From positions 1 to 46,167 of the forward strand of contig JAFSJF010000065.1 in the NCBI GenBank assembly GCA_017439405.1: a stretch of 46,167 bases of DNA, read 5' to 3'. A model generated the notes under the pieces. That model worked only from the letters and a program-made list of their open reading frames with translations, had not been told where the DNA came from and did no database searches. The position numbers were made by a program, and so were the translations under genes. Shown here piece by piece: positions 13,915-21,972 of the stretch; positions within the stretch are counted from its first letter, which is position 1; each line of letters starts with the position of its first letter. The DNA is from Bacteroidales bacterium (lineage in GTDB: Bacteria > Bacteroidota > Bacteroidia > Bacteroidales > F082).

Positions 13915-13945
13915 CCTAGCGGGTCGGGGCGAGCCCGTTTTTTGT
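13915..13945 (+). terminator. GC hairpin with T-run
   Basis: cggg and cccg arms around tcggggcgag, followed by seven T. It ends the GC-rich segment after the second early block. The stem is short, so this is the weakest of the three terminators here. Confidence 0.5.
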
Positions 13946-13977
13946 CTAGCTGCATAGACAAAAAAGCGGTAACAATG

Positions 13978-14011
13978 GCGTTTTTGAGCTAAAAACGCCA
14001 CTTTTTTATTT
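13978..14011 (+). terminator. Intrinsic terminator
   Basis: ggcgttttt pairs perfectly with aaaaacgcc around gagct, followed by cttttttattt. The same stem-loop sequence recurs at 1410. Confidence 0.75.
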
Positions 14012-14086
14012 GTGGAAAAATCGCTGGGTTTTAGTGTGCTGGATTTTCCCCGAAAAAATATTTGCAGATATGGAACAAAACTAGAT

Positions 14087-14111
14087 GCCCCAAAGGTCCG
14101 GGGCTTTTTTC
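14087..14111 (+). terminator. Intrinsic terminator
   Basis: gcccc (14087-14091) pairs with ggggc (14100-14104), followed by six T. It lies amid the DnaA-box-like sites and insulates the late operon from early transcription. Confidence 0.65.
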
Positions 14112-14175
14112 ATTTGTGGAAAAAATGTTGAAAATGTGGATAAAATGTTGAACGTTTTTTCGGGATGCCTTTTGT

Positions 14176-14222
14176 GGTAATGGTAACTTTTTTTTGGTAA
14201 TGGTAACAAAATTTTTTATAAA
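14176..14222 (+). promoter_or_regulatory. Probable late promoter with repeated GGTAATGGTAAC operator
   Basis: TTGGTA at 14194-14199, 17-base spacer, TATAAA at 14217-14222. The 12-base sequence GGTAATGGTAAC occurs at 14176-14187 and 14196-14207, exactly 20 bp apart (two helix turns), the second overlapping the -35. This suits a regulator bound cooperatively at the start of the late operon. Confidence 0.5.
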
Positions 14223-14299
14223 TTTACAACTGATGCACCGCCTTTCTGTTAATTCCGTATGTGGAAAGCGGTAATATGTTTTCCATAAGGAGTAAAAAA

Positions 14300-14932
14300 A
14301 TGGCGAAAGGTGAAAGCATAGGCGTTCGGGAATTTGCCCGACAAGTAGGATGTTCCCATGTACTTATTTTGAATTTGATTAAGGCCGGAAAAATGCCGCA
14401 AAACGAAGACGGCAGCATTCCCCTTGATGAAGGTCTTATCGCTTACGAAAATCGAAAGAAAAAAAAGGAACCGAAAGAAAAAGACCCGAAGAAAAAAAAG
14501 ACCGCCCCGAAAAAACGGAAAAGCCCAAAGAAAATAAAAGAGTTGCCCGACGATGATCCGCCCGAAGATGGTGAGGAATCGACGTACACGGCTACAAAAC
14601 TGACTTCGGAAAAATTGATTAATGCCCGTGACATTACGACGCAGTTCAACAAGGCGCGACTAGCAGAAAAGACCTATCAAGCGAAGTTACGCGAAATTGA
14701 ATATAAATTAAAAAAAGGTGAACTTGTCACCCGTGCAGATGTGGAAGCTGACGCGTCGGCGGTTGCTGCCGAAGTCCGGGAACGCTTATTCTCGATACCC
14801 GTGAGGATTTCGGCTTTGTGCGAACACCAACCAGCCCGAAAGATTGAAGAAGTGATGACCGATGCGATACAGGATGCGCTTATCTCTTTTTCGAAATCCA
14901 AATTTGTAAAGGCTCATGGCGATGGCGAATGA
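14300..14932 (+). CDS. Terminase small subunit (Nu1-like)
   Basis: 210 aa. An N-terminal winged-helix domain (GVREFARQVGCSHVLILNLI, then KAGKMP) like lambda Nu1 recognises the packaging site. A highly basic linker of Lys, Pro and Glu (about 52-85) follows, then the oligomerising helices with YQAKLREIEYKLKKGELV and RERLFSIPVRISALC typical of the Nu1 group. AAGGAG lies before the ATG at 14300. It overlaps the large-subunit gene by 17 bp. Confidence 0.88.
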   Translation: MAKGESIGVREFARQVGCSHVLILNLIKAGKMPQNEDGSIPLDEGLIAYENRKKKKEPKEKDPKKKKTAPKKRKSPKKIKELPDDDPPEDGEESTYTATKLTSEKLINARDITTQFNKARLAEKTYQAKLREIEYKLKKGELVTRADVEADASAVAAEVRERLFSIPVRISALCEHQPARKIEEVMTDAIQDALISFSKSKFVKAHGDGE

Positions 14933-16760
14933 TTGGGGAAAAACATTCTTCAAGGTTTGCCGTCCACGTTCGCGCTTGACGGGTTCGCAATGGGCGGACA
15001 AGTTTCGCTATGTTGCGCCAGGAACTTCGCCGGAGCCGGGGGATTGGCGAACCGACCGTGTACCGTATTTGCGCGAACCGATGGATGCCGCAACGGACAA
15101 GGTGACGGAGCGCGTCGTAATGATGTTTTCTTCGCAGGTTGGAAAATCCGAAGCGTTACTGAACATCATGGGTTATTACGTGGACCAAGAACCCGCGCCA
15201 CAACTTTTCTTGCAGCCGACTATCGAAGCGGCTGAAAACTTTTCGAAAGAGCGCATCGAGCCTACGTTCCAATATTCGCCGGGGCTTAAAGACAAGTTGG
15301 AGGAAGGCAAGGAAGGCCGCGGGACAAGCCGCAAGAAATCTACCACAATCCGCATGAAGCATTATCCGGGCGGCTACATTGCGCTTGTCGGGGCGAACTC
15401 CCCGGCGGGACTTGCGTCGCGCCCGATCCGTGTTTTGCTTGCTGACGAAATAGACCGTTACGGCGTTACGAAGGAAGGCTCTCCGCTTAAACTTGCTATC
15501 CAGCGCACGACAAACTTTCACAATAAGAAGCACGTCTTTGTTTCGACACCGACAATAAAGGGGGCTTCGGAAATTGAAAAGTATTATCTCGAAAGCGACC
15601 AGCGAATTTATATGCTGCCGTGCCCGCATTGCGGATGTGAATTTGAATACAAGTGGGAGTACGTTGTTTGGGACAAGGACAAGGATGGTGCATCGCTGCC
15701 GCTTACCGCCCGTATAGTCTGCCCCCATTGCAAAGAAGTTGCCCGTGGTGCTTACAGGCCGGACCCCGAAATATTGGCGTTGGGTCGATGGGTGCCGCAG
15801 AATCCCGGAGCAAATACAAAGGGCTATCATATAAATTCGCTTTGCTCTCCGTGGGTAAACTTATATGAACTTGTAGATGAATTTGTGACCGTTTCCCACA
15901 ATAAGGACAAAGACGGCCTTATGGAATTTGTCAACTTGAAATTGGGTGAAACGTGGGACGAACAACTTACGCGGGATGATTGGCAGCGTCTTTATGAGCG
16001 GCGTGAAAACTACCCGGCAAACACGTTGCCGCCCGGTGCGCTTGTGCTTACTTGCGGCGTTGACGTGCAGCATGACCGCCTTGAAGCGAGCGTTTACGCA
16101 TGGGGGAGCGGGAAGGAATCTTGGGGAATCGAACACCGGGTATTTTACGGATCGCCCGAAAGTTCCGATACATGGGCGCAATTGGACCAGCTATTGCAAA
16201 AGAAATACAAACTATTCCTTGGTGCAGAAGTCACGATTTCCTGCACTTGCGTCGATTCGGGCGACGGCTCTTATACAAACGAGGTTTACAAGTACACGGC
16301 CCAGCGGCAAGCGTTGCGCGTGTTCTCCATCAAGGGCCGCGGCGGCATAGGCATTCCGTTTATTTCACCCCCGACAAAGAACAACGCCGTGGGGGCTACC
16401 CTTTTCACTCTTGGGGTAGATTCGGGAAAATCTATCTTTATGAACCGCTTGAAGATAAACGATTTTGGCCCCGGCTTTGTTCATTATGACGCGCTCGAAG
16501 CGGCTGGATTTAGTGAGAATTTTTTCAAACAACTTACCGCCGAAGTATTCAAGCAAACTTTTGAGCGTGGCCGGGTAAAGATGGAATGGGTCAAGATTCG
16601 CGAACGAAACGAAGCCCTTGACTGTGCCATATATGCAACCGCAGGGCTTGAACTCTTGAACCCGAACTTTGAATTTCTCCAAGAATTTTACGCCCGTGGC
16701 GGCATTGCGAATGCCCCGGCGAGGTCAAAAAGACCGCCTTCGAAGGGGATTTCTCTATAA
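14916..16760 (+). CDS. Terminase large subunit (GpA family)
   Basis: 614 aa, full length. Walker A SSQVGKSE (72-79) and Walker B VLLADEID (173-180) power DNA translocation. The C-terminal nuclease, marked by CGVDVQHDRLE and DCAIYATAGLELL, cuts the concatemer. A CPHCGCEF/CPHC pair forms a zinc knuckle between the two domains, as in many GpA proteins. With the small subunit it docks on the portal. The start is one of two Mets (MAMAN) inside the small-subunit gene; AAAGG is upstream. Confidence 0.95.
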   Translation: MAMANDWGKTFFKVCRPRSRLTGSQWADKFRYVAPGTSPEPGDWRTDRVPYLREPMDAATDKVTERVVMMFSSQVGKSEALLNIMGYYVDQEPAPQLFLQPTIEAAENFSKERIEPTFQYSPGLKDKLEEGKEGRGTSRKKSTTIRMKHYPGGYIALVGANSPAGLASRPIRVLLADEIDRYGVTKEGSPLKLAIQRTTNFHNKKHVFVSTPTIKGASEIEKYYLESDQRIYMLPCPHCGCEFEYKWEYVVWDKDKDGASLPLTARIVCPHCKEVARGAYRPDPEILALGRWVPQNPGANTKGYHINSLCSPWVNLYELVDEFVTVSHNKDKDGLMEFVNLKLGETWDEQLTRDDWQRLYERRENYPANTLPPGALVLTCGVDVQHDRLEASVYAWGSGKESWGIEHRVFYGSPESSDTWAQLDQLLQKKYKLFLGAEVTISCTCVDSGDGSYTNEVYKYTAQRQALRVFSIKGRGGIGIPFISPPTKNNAVGATLFTLGVDSGKSIFMNRLKINDFGPGFVHYDALEAAGFSENFFKQLTAEVFKQTFERGRVKMEWVKIRERNEALDCAIYATAGLELLNPNFEFLQEFYARGGIANAPARSKRPPSKGISL

Positions 16761-16776
16761 ATGAACTAAATTTTTT

Positions 16777-16805
16777 TTGCACTTGTTAAAAAATTAAACT
16801 ATATT
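16777..16805 (+). promoter_or_regulatory. Internal late promoter before the head genes
   Basis: TTGCAC (16777-16782), 17-base spacer, TATATT (16800-16805), in the only AT-rich gap of the packaging/head region. It would raise portal, protease and capsid expression over terminase. Confidence 0.6.
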
Positions 16806-16830
16806 CTTTGACGAATTGGAGGCCCTTTTT

Positions 16831-17076
16831 ATGCCCGTACATCCTATTACGGCATGGACTAAAGAAGAAGCACGGGATATGCTCGCGCTTTGGATTGAAG
16901 CAGAAAAGGCGGTTGCCACCGGGCAATCGTACAAGATCGGGACGCGCTCTTTGACCCGTGCCGACTTGTCCGACATTGCCGCAAGAATCAAGTTTTGGCG
17001 CGGTGAACTCGAAGCGTTGGAAGATGGTAAAGGGCAGGGGATGCGCGTATTCCGTGGAGTGCCAAGGGATTTATGA
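16831..17076 (+). CDS. gpW/DUF6148-like head-tail joining protein, 81 aa
   Basis: The sequence SYKIGTRSLTRADLSDIAAR followed by IKFW matches the small DUF6148/gpW-like proteins found between terminase and portal; lambda gpW closes the filled head. GGAGG lies 8 bases before the ATG at 16831. The stop overlaps the portal start. Confidence 0.8.
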   Translation: MPVHPITAWTKEEARDMLALWIEAEKAVATGQSYKIGTRSLTRADLSDIAARIKFWRGELEALEDGKGQGMRVFRGVPRDL

Positions 17077-18677
17077 TGAACATTTTCGATAAAGTGATTT
17101 CTGTTATATCTCCCGAAAAAGCGTTGAAAAGAACGCTTGCACGCAAGCGTATTGAAATGGCCGACCGTCTACTTATAGGCGGCGCGGGATATGGAAGCCA
17201 CGGTGCATCCTATGCGAAAAAGAGTTTAATCGGCTGGAGCGTTTCGGGGCAGGATGCTGACGATGACATCGTGGCCAACCTGCCAACCTTGCGCGACCGT
17301 TCCCGTGACTTGTACATGGGCGGCGGCTTTGCGGCAGGTGCGCTCAAGACGATTCGAACAAACGTTGTCGGGTCCGGGCTTATGTTGTCCGCGTTGCCAG
17401 ATGCTGAATTTTTGAACCTTACCGATGACGAAGCCCGCGAATGGCGAAAAAACGTAGAACGTGAATGGAACCTGTTTGCAAGCGACGTGAATTGCGATGC
17501 CGAACGGCGGCAGAATTTCTACCAGTTGCAAAGCCTTGTCCTTTTGTCCGCACTCATGAGCGGTGACGTTTTCGTTTATATGCCCATCATTAAACGCGCT
17601 GGCGTTCCTTATGATTTGTGCATCGGCCTTATCGAAGCGGACCGCGTTTGTGATCCGATGCCGTACCCCGTAGGAAAGAACGTTTGGGGCGGCGTGGAAC
17701 TTGGGCCGTATGGCGAAACAGTAGCCTACTACGTGGCGAAGTATCACCCCGGTTCTACTTTACCGCTGAATGTGAAAAGTCCCATACAGGAATGGAAAAG
17801 GGTGCTTGCGTTTGGCAAAACAACCGGGCGAAAGAACGTGCTGCACATCATGTGCGATGTTGAAAGACCCGCACAACGGCGCGGCGTTCCGTTGCTGGCC
17901 CCGGTGATCGAAGCCTTGAAGCAACTATCTCGATATACCGAAGCCGAACTTATGGCGGCGGTGATTTCGGGAATGTTTACCGTGTTTGTTAAATCAAACT
18001 CTCCAAGCACTCCGCTTGCCCCGATGTTCCCGGCTGGCATGGAAGTTGACAAGAGGGACCCGAACGCCTACGAAATGGGCAACGGTGCCATTGTTAGTTT
18101 GGACGAAGGCGAGGAAATTCAAACGGCAAATCCGGGCAGGCCGAACACGGCCTTTGACGGGTTCGTGATGGCGATTTGCAGACAAATTGGTTCCGCTATC
18201 GAAGTGCCTTACGAATTGCTTATCAAGCATTTTACCGCGTCCTATTCCGCCGCCCGTGCTAGTTTGCTCGAAGCGTGGAAAATGTTCAGAATGCGCCGTG
18301 AGTGGATGGCTTCGGGTTTCTGCCAACCTGTTTACGAGGAATGGCTTACCGAAGCCGTTTTGAAAGGCCGTGTCAAGGCCCCCGGATTTTTTGACGATCC
18401 GGCCATACGTGCGGCATGGTGCAAGGCCGATTGGTACGGCGACGCTCAAGGACAACTTGACCCGCTCAAGGAAGCGAATGCGGCGAAGGTCCGTGTCGAT
18501 GAAGGATTCTCGACAAGGGAACGCGAAGCGGCTGAACTTACGGGAATGAAGTTTGACGAAATCCATGCGGCCCGATCCCGTGAAGAATCCATGCGGCGTG
18601 AAGCCGGACTTGTTAGGGATTCTCAAGGCCAAATAGTTACAAATCCAAACACGCAGGGTGGAACAGATGACGAATAA
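17073..18677 (+). CDS. Portal protein (lambda gpB family)
   Basis: 534 aa. N-terminal features SRDLYMGGGFAAGALKTIRT and NVVGSGL, followed by a REW(R/K)xxVExEW region and a long helical crown, fit the lambda-type portal family. A dodecamer at the head vertex forms the DNA channel and docks terminase and the neck. It starts in an ATGATG that overlaps the previous stop and overlaps the protease gene at its end. Full length, no oddity seen. Confidence 0.93.
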   Translation: MMNIFDKVISVISPEKALKRTLARKRIEMADRLLIGGAGYGSHGASYAKKSLIGWSVSGQDADDDIVANLPTLRDRSRDLYMGGGFAAGALKTIRTNVVGSGLMLSALPDAEFLNLTDDEAREWRKNVEREWNLFASDVNCDAERRQNFYQLQSLVLLSALMSGDVFVYMPIIKRAGVPYDLCIGLIEADRVCDPMPYPVGKNVWGGVELGPYGETVAYYVAKYHPGSTLPLNVKSPIQEWKRVLAFGKTTGRKNVLHIMCDVERPAQRRGVPLLAPVIEALKQLSRYTEAELMAAVISGMFTVFVKSNSPSTPLAPMFPAGMEVDKRDPNAYEMGNGAIVSLDEGEEIQTANPGRPNTAFDGFVMAICRQIGSAIEVPYELLIKHFTASYSAARASLLEAWKMFRMRREWMASGFCQPVYEEWLTEAVLKGRVKAPGFFDDPAIRAAWCKADWYGDAQGQLDPLKEANAAKVRVDEGFSTREREAAELTGMKFDEIHAARSREESMRREAGLVRDSQGQIVTNPNTQGGTDDE

Positions 18678-19797
18678 TTTTTTCTACAAAGTAACGGCGC
18701 AAGCCGACGCGACGCAACCAGCCCGCCTTGACCTTTTCGGGGTAATTGGCGGTGGTTGGTGGGAAGAAGGCTTTGACGAAAAGTCTTTCAAGGACGCAAT
18801 GAGCGTAGTCAAGGAAACGCAGCCCCTTGACATTTACTTGAACTCTCCCGGCGGATCCGTGTTTGCTGGAATTGCGATCCTTAACCTTTTGAAACAACAC
18901 AAAGGGGCTATCCGCATCTTCGTCATGGGAATTGCCGCAAGTGCCGCAACGCTTATCACAAGCGCACCGAACGCCCGCGTGATTATGCCTACGGGGTCCA
19001 TGCTCATGGTACACGCTCCGCGCCTGTCCGCAAGCAGCATGACCGCAAAGCAGTTGAAGGAAGCGGGAATCGCCCTTGAGAAAATCGAAGAATCGGTTAA
19101 ACAAATTTACGTTGAAAAGACGGGCATGAAGGAAGCAGACCTTGCCGAAATGATTTCGCACGAAACCTACATGACCGCTGCCGAAGCCGTGGCAAAGGGC
19201 TTTGCCGACGAGGTTGACACAACTCAAAAGGTGACAAATTCCTTTGAGGATAACGTTGTCATGCTTGGCGGAATGCCCGTTCAAAAGACTTTCTTCGACA
19301 ACGCACCCGAAGATTTTTTGAATAAATTGCACGAAGATGTTAAACAAACGGAAAAAAAATCTATATTAAACCAAAACGAGGAGGTCGCTATGACTCTTGA
19401 AGAAATCAAGGCGCAGCATCCCGAACTTTACAAACAGATTCGCGACGAAGGCCGGGAAGAAGGTTTGCAGGCGGGAATGACGCAGGAAAGAAACCGCATC
19501 AAGGCGATTGAGGAAATGGCTCTTACGGGTCATGAAGCCCTTGTCGCAAAGGCAAAGTTCGAAACGGGTATGACCGCAGAACAGATGGCCGTGGAAATGA
19601 TCAAGGCCGAAAAGGCCAAGACCGCCACCATGGTTCAAAACCGCGAAAAGGATGCCGCAGAACTTAAAGACGTTGGTTCGGCAACGGCTTCGGTCGATGC
19701 CACGCCGTCTATGACCGACGAAGAAAAAGAACGTGCAGAACTCTTGAAGGGCGCAAACGACCGCCTTACCAAAATGCACAAAACGATGGAGGGCTAA
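18667..19797 (+). CDS. ClpP-like head maturation protease fused to scaffold domain
   Basis: 376 aa. The serine protease half carries the oxyanion loop NSPGGSV (59-65), nucleophile Ser92 in GIAASAAT and His116 in MVHAPR, as in lambda gpC. The C-terminal 135 residues are a charged, helical scaffold. A separate start for the scaffold lies at residue 242. The protease trims scaffold and portal during prohead maturation. ATG 18667 is chosen over GTG 18658 for spacing to GGGTGG. Confidence 0.9.
   Translation: MTNNFFYKVTAQADATQPARLDLFGVIGGGWWEEGFDEKSFKDAMSVVKETQPLDIYLNSPGGSVFAGIAILNLLKQHKGAIRIFVMGIAASAATLITSAPNARVIMPTGSMLMVHAPRLSASSMTAKQLKEAGIALEKIEESVKQIYVEKTGMKEADLAEMISHETYMTAAEAVAKGFADEVDTTQKVTNSFEDNVVMLGGMPVQKTFFDNAPEDFLNKLHEDVKQTEKKSILNQNEEVAMTLEEIKAQHPELYKQIRDEGREEGLQAGMTQERNRIKAIEEMALTGHEALVAKAKFETGMTAEQMAVEMIKAEKAKTATMVQNREKDAAELKDVGSATASVDATPSMTDEEKERAELLKGANDRLTKMHKTMEG
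19390..19797 (+). CDS. Nested scaffold protein (Nu3-like), internal start
   Basis: An in-frame ATG inside the protease gene is preceded by a strong GAGGAGG site and an AT-rich stretch, giving MTLEEIKAQHPELYKQ and a 135-aa helical, acidic/basic protein. This copies the lambda C/Nu3 arrangement, in which the scaffold is made alone in excess and also as the protease tail. It would guide capsid assembly and then be degraded. Confidence 0.8.
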   Translation: MTLEEIKAQHPELYKQIRDEGREEGLQAGMTQERNRIKAIEEMALTGHEALVAKAKFETGMTAEQMAVEMIKAEKAKTATMVQNREKDAAELKDVGSATASVDATPSMTDEEKERAELLKGANDRLTKMHKTMEG

Positions 19798-19800
19798 ACT

Positions 19801-20472
19801 ATGGCCATGAACAAAGTATTGGGAACTTACGAACCCGACAACCTTTTTGCCGCGAATCAAGAATTGCCCGCCGTGGCCGATGTGCTTGAAATCGCCGCAA
19901 GTCAAGACCTCAAGCGCGGTTCGCTTGTCAATGTGAACGGCGCACAGATCGCCGCCACAACCGACGGCGTGAAGGCTTCCGGCACTATCACGTTTGCCGA
20001 CCAGCCGTCCGCAAATGATACCGTGACCATCGACACAAAGACGCTCACGTTCAAGTCCGCCGATCCGGGCGAAAACGAAGTGCTTATCGGCACGGACCTT
20101 GCCGCGACTATCGACAACGTAATTGACGCCTTGCCCGATTCCGTTACCGGGTCCAAATCTTCCGGCGTTCTTACCATTACTGCCGCAACCGCTGGCACCG
20201 CTGGCAACAGCATTGCCCTTGCAAAGAGCGGCAGCAACATCACCGTAAGCGGTGCCACCCTTTCCGGCGGCGTTGACGAAGTGGTAGACACTGACGTTTA
20301 TGCCGTGCTTGCCGAAGATTGCGACACCACCGAAGGCGCAAAGGATGCCGCCGTGTATCTCACGGGTGAATTTAACATTGATGCCGTGAAGGTCAACGAA
20401 AACGTTGATGACATGGCAGCGGTCAAGATTGCCGCCCGCAAGGTCGGTATCTTCTTGAAGAAAAACATTTAA
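19801..20472 (+). CDS. Head decoration protein (gpD-like) with inserted beta domain
   Basis: 223 aa against about 110-130 for plain gpD-like proteins. Residues 1-58 (VLGTYEPDNLFA, LKRGSLVNV) and about 160-223 (VYAVLAEDCDT, AAVYLTGEFN) are the two halves of the decoration fold. Between them sits an inserted module of about 100 residues (GTITFADQPSANDTVTID, TAATAGTAGNSIALAKSG, TLSGGVDE), a domain seen in many phage head and tail proteins. Trimers would stabilise the capsid and display the insert outward. Confidence 0.85.
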   Translation: MAMNKVLGTYEPDNLFAANQELPAVADVLEIAASQDLKRGSLVNVNGAQIAATTDGVKASGTITFADQPSANDTVTIDTKTLTFKSADPGENEVLIGTDLAATIDNVIDALPDSVTGSKSSGVLTITAATAGTAGNSIALAKSGSNITVSGATLSGGVDEVVDTDVYAVLAEDCDTTEGAKDAAVYLTGEFNIDAVKVNENVDDMAAVKIAARKVGIFLKKNI

Positions 20473-20484
20473 GGAGGTTGAAAA

Positions 20485-21546
20485 ATGGCTATTGACATTT
20501 TCGAAACCCGCACCCTTTTTGGTGCAATCAACGAAGGCCGCTTTGGTGCCAGATCCTATTTCCGCGACCGTTTCTTTAACCGTATCAAGACCTTTGTTAC
20601 GGAAAACATCGACTTCGACTTGAAGGACGCACAGGGCCGTAAACTTGCCCCGTTCGTCAATCCCCGCATCGGCGGGCAGGTCGTGAACCGTCTCGGCTTC
20701 CATACCGAAACGTACAAGGTGCCGCTTGTCGCTCCCGAAATGGTTACGACCGCCGACGAACTCATGAAGCGTATGGCTGGCGAAAGCATTTACGGTGGCA
20801 AGACCCCGGAGCAGCGTGGCTTGGAAATCGCGCAGGACAACATGCTTGAACTCGAAAAGATGATTACGCGCCGTGAAGAAGCCATGTGCGCACAGGCTCT
20901 TTTTGAAGGCAAGATCAACGTCAAGGGCGAAGGCGTGGACGATGTTGTCGATTTTTGGGCTTCGCTCAAGCCCGCCGACAAGCCCACGGCAACTTCGGCA
21001 ACCTATTGGGATGACGCTTCCGTTGATGGACAGAAGATCATGGAAGAAATTCGCAAGTATTCTCGCGAACGCGTGAAGAAAAGCGGGTTCAAGCCGCGTG
21101 AAATCTTCGTCGGCAGCAAGGTCATTGACGTGCTGATTCCGAAACTTTCGGAAAAGGAATTGCTCAACGGTCGCCGCGTTGACCTTGGCGAAATCCGCCC
21201 GCAGGAACTCCCGGACGGCTTGCACTATTGGGGCTATCTCCGTGACGCTGGCATTGACATTTATTCGTATGACGAATATTACGAAAATGCCGACGGCGAT
21301 ATGGTGCCGATGGTGCCGGAAAACAAGGTCCTCTTTGCCGCAAGCGAAGTAGAAACCACCATGGCCTACGGTGCCGTCTGCATTGCAGACAAGCCGAAGA
21401 ACATGATGGAATGGTACGCCGCCCGCCGTGTGCCGCATTCCTACATCCAGGAACGTCCGGCGGCTCGAATCATTCAGTTGAACGCCCGTCCGCTCCCGAT
21501 TATCAACCAAGTGCAGGGATTCTCCGTCTTGCAGCCGCTGGCCTAA
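20485..21546 (+). CDS. Major capsid protein (gpE family)
   Basis: 353 aa, normal length for the lambda gpE type. Recognisable segments are FRDRFFNRIKTFVTENIDFD, PFVNPRIGGQVV, the central TPEQRGLEIAQDNM loop and the C-terminal RPLPIINQV. HK97-fold subunits form the shell around the scaffold. It follows the decoration protein by 12 bp with AAGGAGG before the ATG. A tgcgc/gcgca hairpin with T-rich tail follows the stop and may adjust downstream expression. Confidence 0.95.
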   Translation: MAIDIFETRTLFGAINEGRFGARSYFRDRFFNRIKTFVTENIDFDLKDAQGRKLAPFVNPRIGGQVVNRLGFHTETYKVPLVAPEMVTTADELMKRMAGESIYGGKTPEQRGLEIAQDNMLELEKMITRREEAMCAQALFEGKINVKGEGVDDVVDFWASLKPADKPTATSATYWDDASVDGQKIMEEIRKYSRERVKKSGFKPREIFVGSKVIDVLIPKLSEKELLNGRRVDLGEIRPQELPDGLHYWGYLRDAGIDIYSYDEYYENADGDMVPMVPENKVLFAASEVETTMAYGAVCIADKPKNMMEWYAARRVPHSYIQERPAARIIQLNARPLPIINQVQGFSVLQPLA

Positions 21547-21600
21547 TCGGTGATAAAGTGCGCTACACCACGGCGCATATTTCTTTTAGGAGTGATCCGA

Positions 21601-21972
21601 ATGAAGAAAATAGTTTGTTTGCACAATGTTTATCACGAAGGGCGTTTTCTTTCCGCCGGGACCGACGTGGGCCTTCCCGACGATGTTGCCAGTAATTGGG
21701 TAGAACGTGGCCTTGCAAAGTTTGTGAGCGAAGAAACGCCCGTGAACCCGCCCGCCGTTCCGCCCGTTGAAAAGCCGGAAGTCAAACCCGAAGAAAAGGC
21801 ACCTGTAAAGTACGACTTTACAACTGAAATTCCGAAGGCCGAAGAAAATGCAGTTATTAAGGATAACTTAACAACTGAAAAAATGGCTATCGAAGAAACG
21901 CCCGCAGCGGTGGATGATACCCCAAAGCGTGGCCGTCCCCCGAAAAAGAAGCACGGGGGCAAGCGCAAATGA
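21601..21972 (+). CDS. Head-associated protein with AT-hook-like tail, 123 aa
   Basis: The N-terminal 45 residues (HNVYHEGRFLSAGTDVGLP, then NWVERGLAKFV) resemble small proteins found after the capsid gene in many phages. A Pro/Glu/Lys linker follows, and the last 17 residues, KRGRPPKKKHGGKRK, include the RGRPP core of an AT-hook that inserts in the DNA minor groove. It may link capsid or neck to packaged DNA; inferred. AGGAG precedes the ATG at 21601. Confidence 0.6.
   Translation: MKKIVCLHNVYHEGRFLSAGTDVGLPDDVASNWVERGLAKFVSEETPVNPPAVPPVEKPEVKPEEKAPVKYDFTTEIPKAEENAVIKDNLTTEKMAIEETPAAVDDTPKRGRPPKKKHGGKRK

Larger units (their letters stand above)
14011..14268 (+). other. Candidate replication origin: five DnaA-box-like sites
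   Basis: TGTGGAAAA at 14011 and 14115, TGTGGATAA at 14135-14143 (the exact reverse complement of the strong DnaA box TTATCCACA), TGTGGTAAT at 14173 and TGTGGAAAG at 14260, all in one orientation. Very AT-rich DNA (14180-14230) lies beside them and could open easily. No replication initiator gene is recognised in the phage, which would fit use of host DnaA. Confidence 0.45.
13728..14299. other. 572-bp early/late boundary: hairpins, terminators, origin-like sites
   Basis: No gene is supported. 13735-13945 is GC-rich with pairable segments (caagg/ccttg; gcgcac/gtgcgc; ccgctgc/gcagcgg; poly-C with poly-G). Three terminator-like hairpins follow, then DnaA-box-like repeats and a promoter. Its position directly upstream of the terminase small-subunit gene is where cos or pac sites lie in lambda-like and P2-like phages. 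Confidence 0.6.

Noticed and set aside
13745-13957. 70-aa frame in the GC-rich boundary segment
   Set aside because: No ribosome site; Pro/Gly/Ala-rich in all frames as expected of GC-rich structured DNA.
19366-21510. Very long leftward frame (714 aa) opposite the capsid genes
   Set aside because: Shadow frame from the codon bias of the protease, decoration and capsid genes; rich in His, Phe and Gly with no domain.
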